Origin: Isoetes taiwanensis
Lineage: Eukaryota > Streptophyta > Lycopodiopsida > Isoetales > Isoetaceae
Direction of reading: 5' to 3'
Assembly: GCA_021234155.1 (NCBI GenBank)
Contig: JAJEKV010000015.1
Location: forward strand, 58,001-122,000
Length of the DNA: 64,000 nucleotides
Shown here: positions 49,218 through 59,805 of the stretch, in pieces
How positions within the stretch are numbered: position 1 is the first letter of the stretch
Layout of the letters: each line of letters begins with the position of its first letter
Notes under the pieces: generated by a model
The model's database searches: none
Seen by the model: the letters and a program-made list of their open reading frames with translations, nothing else
Told to the model about the DNA's origin: nothing
Translations under genes and position numbers: made by a program

Positions 49218-49314
49218 TTTACGGTTCTTCGATCGGAGCTAAGCGCCAGAAAATCGCCTTGGCGAACACGAGTAGACCTCTAAGGGATTAACGCGGAAAT
49301 GGGAGGGGTTTAGG

Positions 49315-49325
49315 TCTATTTATAG
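49315..49325 (-). promoter_or_regulatory. TATA box of the H3-like gene
   Basis: The minus strand reads CTATAAATAGA, 98-108 bp before the ATG at 49,217. The core CTATAAATAG is identical to that of the acidic-protein gene. Confidence 0.7.
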
Positions 49326-49399
49326 GGATCAATTTTAGGTCAACTTTTAAACTACCTTTTTGGGGTGCTTAAAACTTCTAAAACACCTAATTAAGCAAG

Positions 49400-49466
49400 G
49401 TCTCACACGTTGCGCCCAGCCCGAAAATAAGAATCTCATTTCCTGTCCTGGCGCGACGTGTGAGAC
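49400..49466. promoter_or_regulatory. 67-bp palindromic hairpin, copy 2
   Basis: Same arms as copy 1 (GTCTCACACGTTGCGCC, GGCGCGACGTGTGAGAC) with a closely related loop, about 75 bp upstream of the TATA box of the H3-like gene. Confidence 0.85.
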
Positions 49467-49600
49467 ATGGTGGGACCCACTACTAAATTTTGTACTTTTG
49501 GAACATATAACATGCTAATTCTACTGATTTTTAGCTCTAATTTAGATTTATGAAGCTATTTTACTGTAATTTACAACTTTTTGGTGCGTTTAAGCTGAAT

Positions 49601-49667
49601 GTCTCACACGTTGCGCCCAGCCCGAAAATGAAAATCTCATTTCCTGTCCTGGCGTGACGTGTGAGAC
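49601..49667. promoter_or_regulatory. 67-bp palindromic hairpin, copy 3
   Basis: Left arm as in the other copies; right arm GGCGTGACGTGTGAGAC with one change. It lies 200 bp from copy 2. Sequence between copies 2 and 3 is AT-rich and otherwise unrelated to the hairpin. Confidence 0.85.
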
Positions 49668-49749
49668 CACCCTACTTTTTGGATGTTGGCTCGCCAATTT
49701 TAGTCTTTTTACGTTTTTTTTTTTATCCATTTTAACTGTTACTAGCTTA

Positions 49750-50367
49750 CAGGGATAGGTTCAATACGTTGTAAGTTTTATACGGAATACGTATGAATTG
49801 TATGATACGGCACATATTTGCCGTATAAAACGTAAAAAATACGGCAAAAAAAAATTCCGGCGTCGGAAGATTTTCGCGTCGCAAAAAAACAACGGAAAGC
49901 GTCTGTGAAAATTTTTTTCGGCGTCTGTGAAACAAAGAAAAAACCGTGTCTGTAACGCATTTTTTTTTTTTTGCGACGCGAAAACCTTCAGATCGCGTGC
50001 ACGCTGAAAGTATTTTCCGGCGACGCGATCTGAAAGAATCAAGCGTCTGCCGAAAAAAAAAAAAAATTCACTGGATTTTTTTTTTTTTTTTGAATTTCGC
50101 ATTGCATTAAAACAACGCGAAAGCCGCACGTCTGTAAAATTTTTCGCACTGTGATCTGTAAGGTTTCACGATTTTTGCGATTTTTTTTTGCGTCACAGAC
50201 GTTTGTTTTTCGGCGTACAGACGAAAAAATTTCGCGTACGCTTTCACGAAGCTTTCGCGTACGGAAATTTTTTTTTTCCGGTCGGCGAGGTTTTAATACG
50301 TTAAATACGTATTTTTTGACTTTATACGTCAGGAATTTTAATTTTGTACGTATAGAACCTATCCCTG
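49750..50367. mobile_element. hAT-type MITE, complete
   Basis: Terminal inverted repeats CAGGGATAGGTTC and GAACCTATCCCTG are perfect over 13 bp. They are flanked by the 8-bp duplication CTAGCTTA (49,742-49,749 and 50,368-50,375). The 618-bp interior has no transposase, only A/T runs and repeated GCGTCTG/CAGACGC and GACGCGA motifs. Eight-bp duplications and CAGGG termini are characteristic of the hAT superfamily. Confidence 0.9.
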
Positions 50368-50490
50368 CTAGCTTAGCATCTACCACAAAAATGAGAAAAA
50401 AATTTCCCACTTTTCGAGGTTTAAGGATCCTATCAAGTTAGTACTACTGGGAACATGGCCAGTGCTTTGCTCTTGGTCTCCAAGAACATT

Positions 50491-50502
50491 GCTCTGATAC
50501 CA
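50491..50502 (-). other. Primer binding site of the host retroelement
   Basis: GCTCTGATACCA on the plus strand is TGGTATCAGAGC on the minus strand, complementary to initiator tRNA-Met, one base inside the LTR end at 50,504. It sets the orientation of the element as minus. Confidence 0.85.
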
Positions 50503-50503
50503 C

Positions 50504-52081
50504 TGTGACGTCCCCTACTCGTATACGGTACACTCACCGTATACAAACAGGAGTTCATCCCCCATACCAGCTCCATGCTAATATAGGGCCCTCCACGTAT
50601 CATTGCAACCTTGAAGAGTTCCAGTGGGAAGAATGAAGGGGTCATTCATCCTGTCTCCCTCAGGGCCTACCTAGCTGCAAAAGCGTAAACATACATGTTA
50701 GTAGTACATACAACAACATCATATGACCATCACGAAGGATGATCTCCCACATATCTGCATAGACAAAGGTCAGCACATCACATAGGGAATCCTACCCAAG
50801 GCTCAGACACAGGGATGGACTGACAAGCTTGGGTCTCCAGAGTTCATTGCAGACAGAATTCATGGCAATGGATGTGGCTGGCATAAGAACATGGCATTGG
50901 GTTGTCCACTCCATCCGCCCCTCCTGTGCACACTTTGTAGAGTAGGTTGAAAAGTGTTGGGACCTGACTGTAGCCCGCTGGATGCATAGCCAAAGGGGCT
51001 ATTCCTGGGTTACATCTCCCCAGTTCCGATGGGGCAGGTAGGGATCACTCCCTCCAGAGATCTACATGCTGACCCAAGGTGACTAGAGGGCCACTGCCCT
51101 TATTCGACTTAACCCACTGGAAGATGAACCCCACCCCACGGGTGTCGAGCCCATGCCTTACCCACACTCAGTGGCAAGCCATTAGACCTAGTCACTCTGA
51201 TCCCCGGTAGGCCTTACACACCAGAGGGATCGGTCAAGGGTCAGAACACGAATCTCTTTCTAAGCCAGTCCGGCCCCTTTCACCCACAACCAGGTGTGGT
51301 TCTTGTACACAGGCCGAATCTATATGGTGCTAGAGAGGCTAATCTAGGAGCATCCACTACCAAGCTTTAGGTCTCTACCCCCCTTCCCAATACAAGGAGT
51401 TCATAGAGCTACATCCTCCACATACATCATAAGAGAACTAAAGAACAAGATCTAACCTATATCACAGAGTTAGGTTCTTTAGTTAGAGTCTGATACCTAG
51501 ATATCTAGAAGGCTGCTATGGGCAATTTAATAGGCTAAACCTACTGATTTTATGACTAAAAGAGGGTTTAAGCTATTAAATTGCCTAAATACCTGATCCT
51601 TGAGGGACTCCTCCTGACCTGAGCTCGACCATCCTGCTGAAACGCTCGAATCAAGGGAAACTAAGGGTACAGTTCTCTCCGGCAGAGTCTGGGAGGCGGT
51701 TTTGGCTCTTGAGGCAGCCAAAACAGAGTTCTAAAGCCCTAGAAACGAAATTGGGCAAGTTAGGGTTTCCCCTCCTAAATAGACATGGGGGTTGGTTAGG
51801 GTTTCCAATTATCCCCTTTTGGCATGTGGGATAATTGGGAATGGGCCCACTTGCCATTAATGGCTAGGTGGCAAAATGTGCCCACATGGAAATGTGTGCC
51901 CACATTAATGTGTACATTGGTAAATGTGCACATTAATGCCAATGCACATTTCTAGCAAGTTGCCCCCTAGGGCTACCCACTTGGCTATGCGTCGGCGTAC
52001 GCGTCAGTCGGGATGGCGTGTACGCGTGACGGGGCAGTACAGTATACGTCCTGGGACCGTATACTGTGCTGGAACATCACA
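50504..52081 (-). repeat. 5' LTR of the host Ty3-type retroelement
   Basis: On the minus strand it starts TGTGATGTTCC and ends GGGGACGTCACA, giving TG...CA ends with a TGTGA/TCACA inverted pair; 1,578 bp. Both ends carry GTATACGG palindromes (50,521-50,544 and 52,041-52,065). No second LTR was found in the window, so the outer limit rests on the terminal motifs alone. Confidence 0.7.
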
Positions 52082-54240
52082 ACAATCTGAGCCGTTGTCC
52101 TGTTCTGGACATTCTAGCATCAGAACTGGACATCCGTACCACTCAGGAATGTTCCCATTCCATGATTGATGGATTCTTTTCAATAATCTGCCAGAATGCG
52201 GGAGAGGAACACTGTCACTGCTAAGGGAGACCATGGAAAATGACAGTAAGAAATACTTACCCTCTGGCGGTCGTTTCAGCAGTGTTATGGTAGCCTCGCA
52301 CGCAATCGAAATGTAGCAGACTGGGAGTGGGCGCTCCAAGTGCCTGGTAGATGCCATGGTGGTAACAGAATATGTAGAGACTCCAATGCGATCTGCAAGG
52401 CAATCCAATTTGAGGTGACCGGAGAAATAAACCATGAACACATACAGGGAATAAAAGTTCTCACCCGTGGCACACAGGCATCCAGTAAAAGAGGATTTCC
52501 TCCATGGCATCCCTCACCGGACCCTTTTTCTTCAATGGACCCTTAATTCTAGGCGAGGGTGGGAGCAATTTCGGCCATAGGTGTCCTGCCTTTTCCAGAA
52601 ACAGACCTAGGAGGGCGGGATGAATCCATTGGCGCTCGCTCCTCTTCTCCACCAGAATGGCGTGTGATAAAACCCTGAAATAGAAATAACCATCAGCCAT
52701 GAACTTACAGGAGATAATAGCCCACAGACTCCTCATTGGCCACTTGCAATTGTAAGACAGAACCATATTTTTTGCACTTTTTTTTTACTTTCTGGTAGAC
52801 CAGTTGAGATTGTACAGATCCTCAATTTTCTGCAAGAACTCAATAGGCAGGAAATAATCTAAAGGTAGGGAGAGCATAGTTCTGGTCTTCGAAGGAGATA
52901 TGTTCATAAATTTTGTCTTATCCTGCGGCCCAAGCTCTGGCATGGCAGAGAAGTCCGACATGGGAGAGATGCCCAGTTCATCCCGCACTGCAGACACCTT
53001 GACCTTCACGGGTGCGCCATCAGAAGCCAACGACAGCGTGGATGTCAAGACTTGCAAGCTTCGATCTAGGTGTCTCCGCATCTGCTTTCTGGTGCTCCGC
53101 TGTTGGGGATTTCTGGGGCTCTGCACCGGGTCGTGCACAGTTTAGGATGTCCATGTTCAGATCCGCCTTCACGGAGTCTACACTCTCCAACCACAATTCC
53201 TCTGGTGTGCCCTCCAATCCATACCCAGCCTCAATATTCCGTTTGCACTGTGCAACCTTGGTTTCTTTCTTGGCCTCCCACTCGGCAAACCTCCGAGCTA
53301 CATATACGTTAGCATAATCCGCCACAGCGGCTTCTGCCTCATCTTCATCTACTATCCTCGAGTTGGCTCTGCATCTTCCTCGGCATTGGCTCTGCACCTT
53401 TTCAAGTACCGCCTCAAATTTACTTTATATCTGTATTCAGGGTTGAGGGCATATCTCATCTGGTACTGATACAGGTCCCTCCCTTCTCGCCTCTTCTGTT
53501 TGACTTTCTCCTGCCTCCTTCTCCCTACCGGAGCTCAACCTGTACTGCCAGACCGTGTTCATCCTTCAAATGCTTCTCCATTCGCTTCCTCTTGACTGTG
53601 TCCCACACACCCGGGAACCAAACAACAATGCTTGGTCTTCTTCAAACTATAATAGTAGCCCATCAAATAATGCCTCTCATCTATTTCGGAATCGTCGTCC
53701 GAGAAGGCAGCCATGACCTTTGGTGGTAAGGGCACACCCGTGCTCGGGTTGTCGCTTTCTTGCCTCACCGATTTCTTGATGTCTCGGAGACTTAGAGGGT
53801 GCAGAATTGTGATAGGTGGCTCCTCAGGCAACGCCCGCAGAACTGTATCGACGGCCGCCTCGGTGATCTCCTCGTAACTGGGCCTCTATTCCTCGTGGAG
53901 CTTGAATCCGGTAGAGGTATGTCCCCGGGGCTCTCCAGATATGCTTCCTCCACATTTTCTAGTTCCTTTCCACGGCGCTCCTCCTTAGAGGTGGCGCTAC
54001 TGCACTCTGCATAATGCCGGCACTTCGGCATGGCTGTGAGAGACGATCGAAGGCCGGAGGTGTGATCGAAGCGGAAGGTTGGAGCTCCGGAGCTTGGATT
54101 CGAACATGCACAGTGCAGTTCTGGGGCAGGGACGCGGGTAAAGTTTGTGCCATGTGTCGGAAACCCACAGGCTGCCCCCAAAGCTTAGATCTTCGTACGC
54201 CCAATTTAAATTTACCTGTCAGGCGCGACAATGATCTTCA
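52082..54240 (-). pseudogene. Decayed coding region, family not recognised
   Basis: Minus-strand frames 54,181-53,792, 53,831-53,559, 53,397-53,020, 53,138-52,785 and 52,766-52,461 look protein-like but shift frame repeatedly. Readable parts include MAAFSDDDSEIDERHYLMGY, CCLVPGCVGH (a possible Cys pair), LYQYQMRYALNPEYRYKVNL and ANVYVARRFAEWEAKKETKV. Charged, helical composition suggests a real former gene. Whether it belonged to another copy of the retroelement or to the host genome is unknown. Confidence 0.4.
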
Positions 54241-55735
54241 TACGTCCCGAAAAACCATCAAGGTATAAATACTTGGTATAAATCATCAAGGTAAACCACT
54301 ACTTTGTGTCCAGATAAACCACCAATAAGTGTCCAGATAAACCATAGGGGTAGACATAAGAATTCGGTATAAATACTAAAGGTATAAATACTTGGTGTAT
54401 TCATACCTACGGTATGTCATTCCAAGCCATACTCATACATTGTCCAGATAAACCACTACTTTGTGTCCTGATAAACCACCAACATGTGTCCAGATAAATC
54501 AATGGGGTAGACATTGGACTTGAGTATGAATACTAAGGGTATAAATACTTGGTGTATTTATACCCATGGTATGTGATTCCAAGCCCTATTCATACATTGT
54601 CCAGATAAACCACTACTTTGTGTCCAGATAAACCACCAACAAGTGTCCAGATAAACCATAGGGGTAGACATTGGAATTGGGTATAAATACTCAAGGTATA
54701 AATACTTGGTGTATTCATACCTATGGTATGTCAATCCAAGCCATACTCATACATTGTCCAGATTAACCACTACTTTGTGTCCTGATAAACCACCAACATG
54801 TGTCCAGATAAACCAATGGGGTAGACATTGGAATTGAGTATGAATACTAAGGGTATAAATACTTGGTGTATTTATACCCATGGTATGTCATTCCAAGCCA
54901 TACTCATACATTGTCCAGATTAACCACTAGTTTGTGTCCAGATAAACCACCAACAACTGTCCAGATAAACCATAGTAGTAGACATAAGAATTGGGTATAA
55001 ATACTCAAGGTATAAATACTTGGTGTATTTTATACCCATGGTATGTGATTAGAAACCCTATTCAGATAAACCACTACTTTGTGTCCTGATAAACCACCAA
55101 CATGTGTCCAGATAAACCAATGGGGTAGACATTTGAAATGAGTATAAATACTAAGGGTATAAATACTTGGTGTATTTATACCCATGGTTTGTGATTCCAA
55201 TCCCTATTTATACATTGTCCAGATAAACCACTACTTTGTGTCCAGATAAACCACCAATAAGTGTCCAGATAAACCATAGGGGTAGACACAAGAATTGGCT
55301 ATAAACACTCAAGGTATAAATACTTGGTGTATTTATACCCATGGTATGTCATTCCAAGCCATACTCATACATTGTCCAGATTAACCACTACTTTGTGTCC
55401 AGGTAAACCACCAACAAGTGTCCAGATAAACCATAGGGGTAGACATAAGAATTGGGTATAAATACTCAAGGTATAAATACTTGGGTATAAATACTCAAGG
55501 TATAAATAATAGAAACCCTATTCATACATTGTCCAGATTAACCACTAGTTTGTGTCCAGATAAACCACCAACAAGTGTCTAGACTAACCAATGGGGTAGA
55601 CATTGGAATTGAGTATAAATACTAAGGGTATCAATACTTGGTGTATTTATACCTATGGTATGTCATTCCTAGGCATACTCCTAGGTATGTCCAGATAAAC
55701 CACTACTTTGCTCCTGATAAACCACTTGGGTGTGT
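54240..55735. repeat. Tandem array of about 160-bp units
   Basis: Nine to ten diverged units, each with two or three copies of TGTCCAGATAAACCAC and a palindrome GGTATAAATAC-TTG-GTGTATTTATACC. Units vary in length (roughly 140-165 bp) and some are internally rearranged near 55,440-55,510. Related TGTCCGGATAAACCACC motifs recur at 56,827 and 56,924, beyond the array. Confidence 0.9.
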
Positions 55736-55868
55736 TTATAGAAGGGAGTATTTATACCATTGGGGCTGCCTAACACCAACGGTAATTTCCAACGGTACTA
55801 TAACCTTCAAAGTATATATACCAATATATAGCAATAGATAAGTATTGAGAAAGTGCTTGGAGGAGAAG

Positions 55869-56430
55869 ATGGTGCGCACTCGCAAGCAGAGAGAGTTTCC
55901 TGAATCTAGTCTCAGCAACATGCACACTCTTGATTGTGTTCTATTCCACTTGAACAATATTCAATATGATATGGGGTTATAGTTCTCTGAGGAGAATAGC
56001 CTCCATCCATTCACAAGTAAGCATTCTTTTGTTTTGCATTTGTTTTGTTTTGCATTCTTTTGTTTTGTCAGGCTTCAAATATACCGTCAGGCCTCTGAAT
56101 GGGGATGCTAATAGGCCAACCAACGGTTCCATGCTAGCTGACCTAAAGAGGTGCATGATCCAGGCCAAGTCATTGAAGAGGTTGTTGGCAATGGACTTGT
56201 GGGAGGGCAACAGCTTGCGCAGCTGTTTTGAGGGAATTTATCTTTCTAGACGTTCCGATCAAAAGGCCTTGATTACTAAGCTCTTGGAGCACCATACTTA
56301 TGCAAGAATCTTGATCATCTGCTATGGTCACAACCAACTTCAGTCCCAGATTTCACAGTCGAGAGCATTAAAGCAGAAGGCATGTCCACACTCATTGAAG
56401 TGGATGAAGATTAATGGAATAGGATTCGGG
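55869..56430 (+). pseudogene. Possible two-exon small gene, one in-frame stop
   Basis: Exon 1 starts MVRTRKQREFPESSLSNMHT at 55,869 and runs to 56,016. A 55-nt T-rich GTAAGC...TTTTGTCAG interval (56,017-56,071) fits an intron. Exon 2 from 56,072 reads FKYTVRPLNGDANRPTNGSM and LADLKRCMIQAKSLKRLLAM in the same phase. One TAG at 55,980-55,982 interrupts exon 1. The family is not recognised. It lies directly downstream of the TATA-rich tandem array. Confidence 0.35.
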
Positions 56431-56439
56431 CTTTATATT

Positions 56440-56640
56440 CAAATAAACCATTGTTTTGGAATTGTTGTTGTCTTGAAATTGGCAGAAACGATTGTTTTGG
56501 AATTGGAGTATTGGAGTGGTTTGAAATTGGCATAAACCATTGTTTCGAATTGGTGTATTGAAGTAGCTTTGAAATTCAAATACAGCGTTGTTTTGATATT
56601 TAAATTCAAATCGGGAGGGGATTAGTTTTGAAAATGAAAT
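56440..56640. repeat. Degenerate TTGTTTTGGAATTG repeats
   Basis: The motif AAACCATTGTTTTGGAATTG and variants recur about every 35-75 bp across this stretch. No function recognised. Confidence 0.5.
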
Positions 56641-56979
56641 AAATGGCAATTATTGATTATTTAAATTGAAATGGGGAGGGGGAGTACAACGGAACGGCGT
56701 TTTGGGGGCGGGAACGGTCGGGCACGCGTGCTTTCTTTTGGGACGGAACATGGCATTTAATGCTTGTCAGCCCGTGGTACTCTGGTCCTGTGTCAGTAGG
56801 AGCAATAATGATTAACGGTCTTGCCTGTCCGGATAAACCACCGGGATGGGGACATGGATGCCCAAGCAAATGGCCATCGCGGGCGCATGGATGGGGGATG
56901 GCTATGGGATGGGAGGCGATGGGATGTCCGGAAAAACCACCGCAAAAATGTCCAGAAAAACCGTATGCCGTTGTAGATA

Positions 56980-57410
56980 TACGGGCTCCCTCGGGATCTT
57001 CACGCTCGCATTCCAGTCGTTCTACTCCAACGATGCCAGCTCCTTCGTCTTCATGCTCGGCTGGCTGCCTTCGGCCATCATGTTTGTGCTTCTGCTTAAA
57101 TGGTGAAGCAGCTCCCTGACAGGGTTGGAAATTGAAGGGGCCCCCTGATCGTCACGCATCAAAGCCCCAAAACGATCTCAAAAACATGTACTGACTCCTT
57201 TCCATCACTGTCGTCCTCGCCTTCTACCTTATGGCCATTATCCTGTTCCAGCTCAAGCTCTCCATCGATGCCCTGCGACTGTCCTTCGCCGGTTCTATGC
57301 TCCTCCTCTTCCTTCCCATTCCGATCGTCCTGTATATTCTGAGCACACCTCCTCATTTTCTGAAGTAACAGTCACAGAAGAAATCTGGAAGAACGGAGAA
57401 ACTGATCCTC
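56980..57410 (+). pseudogene. NFD4/nodulin-like MFS transporter, 5' part
   Basis: About 56,990-57,106 encodes GSLGIFTLAFQSFYSNDASS and FVFMLGWLPSAIMFVLLLKW. After a frame break, about 57,195-57,366 encodes SITVVLAFYLMAIILFQLKL and GSMLLLFLPIPIVLYIL. These are successive membrane segments of the nodulin-like domain found in NFD4-type plant transporters. The N-terminal region and at least one frame are lost. The coding trace reaches the LTR insertion at 57,416 and resumes at 60,819. Confidence 0.75.
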
Positions 57411-57415
57411 TAATC

Positions 57416-57646
57416 TGTTGGAATGTATTTATAATACATCCATACAATCTTAGCCTTTGTCTATTGATAGGTCATTGTTTATTAATAGTTCATGGAGCTA
57501 AAAGGGTCTTTGCCTATTAGCCCTTCATTATTGTATATAAGATTCATGAATAATATATTCACTTTTGGGATTACCTTGTGTTCCTTCTCTCTCGTTCACT
57601 TTGTCTTGTTGCGTCACTTTATTCCTTGCATGTTATATTTCCAACA
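57416..57646 (+). repeat. Left LTR
   Basis: Starts TGTTGGAATG and ends TTTCCAACA. Confidence 0.93.
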
Positions 57647-57658
57647 TGGTATCAGAGC
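57647..57658 (+). other. Primer binding site
   Basis: TGGTATCAGAGC immediately follows the left LTR and is complementary to initiator tRNA-Met. Confidence 0.93.
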
Positions 57659-57754
57659 CTGGTTCGAGTTCATGGATACCGCAGGGATTGACGGAAAACT
57701 TTTTGTCGAAACAAAAGATTTAAAGGAGCTTCAGACGAAAGATGAAAGGTAACA

Positions 57755-58660
57755 CGAAGGAATAGAATAGAATAGAATAGAATAGAATAGTTTTTTTAAC
57801 GTCCACGAAGACCAATAGGTCATGGGACCCATACAATGGGCTAGTACAATCATTACTACTAGGATTAAAAAACCCCTGCCTCGAAAGGTTTTCAAGGGAA
57901 AAACCTTTGCAGTAATGATGATACTAGACAAGCTTAGATAATGACTACTGAGGGCTCAGTAATTGCAGACGTTTATCTAGAACCTCAAGTATGTATAATG
58001 CCAAGTCATGCACGATGGTATTGATGAGAATTTGTGGAAGCATGGAATGGAATGCTAAGGAAAAAAAATGATTCGAACTATTCAAAAGCGGGGGCTTCGT
58101 AAGAGTATGGCTTTCATCTTCAATAACATGTTCGCAAAAGATGCAATAATATAGAAAGAATGCTTCTTTTGCAATTATGCTTTTTCCCATTATTGATTGC
58201 CTCAAGAAAGAATGTGGGACCGTTCATTGATGCAATAGCTACAAGCTTGTTCTGGACAATGAAGCAAGCAAATAAGCTTGGGGCCCGGTGCCAAAGTGGG
58301 ATTTATGTGTGCATGATAATGACTAGTTTTCACTTGGGCCAAAGTAGATGTTGGTCCCATATCTTTTGAGAAAAAGCGACCATTAAGATATTGTTGCAAA
58401 AGCTCGGGATCGAGGAAGGCAAGCATCGGAAGGCTCGTTTTACGGTTTACCCGACAAGCGCAAACCATGTAGTGCAATGCTCTTTCCAACATCGTTTCAA
58501 ACGCTGAGGAGATTCAGCCATGGCAAGTGCAAGAACAGGATACCTAACATCGTCCATGTGGTGCACCTTGCAGATATAGTGGAGATGGCGCTTCATGGCA
58601 GAATGTTGAAGAGGCCAAAAACCTGTCTCTTGTAAAAGAATAGCATAGGGCACCGTTCTT
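57755..58660 (-). pseudogene. LINE fragment with (AATAG)n tail nested in the LTR element
   Basis: The minus-strand 3' end reads TTCGTGGACGTTAAAAAAA and is followed by an (AATAG)n-type microsatellite (57,762-57,790 on plus). This 3' end matches the LINE at 16.03 kb. An upstream minus-strand frame (58,492-58,202) encodes MGPTSTLAQVKTSHYHAHIN and PTLAPGPKLICLLHCPEQAC; I cannot assign it to a LINE domain. The outer limit near 58,660 is approximate. Confidence 0.5.
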
Positions 58661-59504
58661 TTAACTCCAAGGCTGTAAGGTAATAATGATCATCTTTCTT
58701 CTTTCCATAATGCACACATATTGACAACAAATTAAAAGTATGAAATCTGAATTATGAGAGAAAACTAATTTATGATGATGCAAAAGCAAAAGTAGAAAGT
58801 CGTAGCTAGGCAATAAAATAATAGGTCGAATTTGGAAGGACATAGCTCACTTAATATAGCTCGGATTTCTACGATCTAAAGCTTTTTGAAAAGTTCTCAG
58901 AGTCTAGTTTATGTGGCAATAAAAATAACTTAAAACGAATAAGTATTTTTTGAGTTATTGATGTTTTAGTGATTAACCCTGTTCTAAGATTGCAGGAAAA
59001 AAAGGGGATAGAAAGTAATATTCACATTGAATAGTTAGTTCTTTTTGATGATAAACTATATCTTCTTAATGAATGATTATTGTCGCAAAAGAATCATCAA
59101 AAATAGAAAGAATGATTCTTTGTGATATGCTTTATTTTATTTAGATTTCTAAGAAAGAATGACTCTCTGGGATATGGTTTGTTTTATTTATAGTCTAAAA
59201 ACTTTATTTTTCCTCTGATTCGGCTCCTGTTTCCATGGTGCCATTTCTATTCTTAGAGATGCAACATGCAAGCCTTGAATTTGTTTTATATGTTTAATAG
59301 ATGTTGGTTTTATTGGAAGATTCCTATCACATTGCACTTTTAAAAGATGACAATATTATTGAATATGATGAAACTATCTACGTGATTGTCCCAGCTGGGA
59401 AGGTATGATTTCTTCTTGGAGTCATAAATACAGATTGATATGTTTGGCTAACTATGATAGAATTCAAAAACATTGAAAGAAAAGCCATGTGATTACTTGC
59501 AAAT

Positions 59505-59805
59505 TAGGAAAAATCATGAGGTTATTTCAAAACATCATGGGAAAGCCATGTGATTTATTGAGAAATATAGAAAAGTCATAAGATTAAATTGAAACATCAT
59601 GGAAAAGCCATGTGATTTATCAAGTTTTTGAAACATCATGGAAATGCCATGTGATTTATCAAAGAAAAGTCATAAGATTAAATTGAAACATCATGGAAAA
59701 GCCATGTGATTTATCAAATTTTTGAAACATCATGGAAAAACCATGTGATTTATCAAGGTTTTGAAATATCATGGAAAAGCCATGTGATTTATCAAATCTT
59801 GGAAC
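59505..59805 (+). repeat. Tandem array, about 38-bp unit
   Basis: About seven imperfect units of GAAACATCATGGAAAAGCCA followed by TGTGATTTATCAA; two units carry an AAGTCATAAGATTAAATT variant. Confidence 0.85.

Noticed and set aside
37040-50367. Matching 90-bp sequences at 37.36-37.45 and 50.28-50.37 kb looked like a pair of LTRs bounding the H3-like block
   Set aside because: The right copy has 13-bp inverted termini and an 8-bp duplication, so it is a hAT MITE. The left copy is a second MITE in the RT relic.
54240-55735. Tandem array as a CRISPR-like repeat-spacer structure
   Set aside because: Units are long, diverged and lack unique spacers of constant length; the context is a plant genome.
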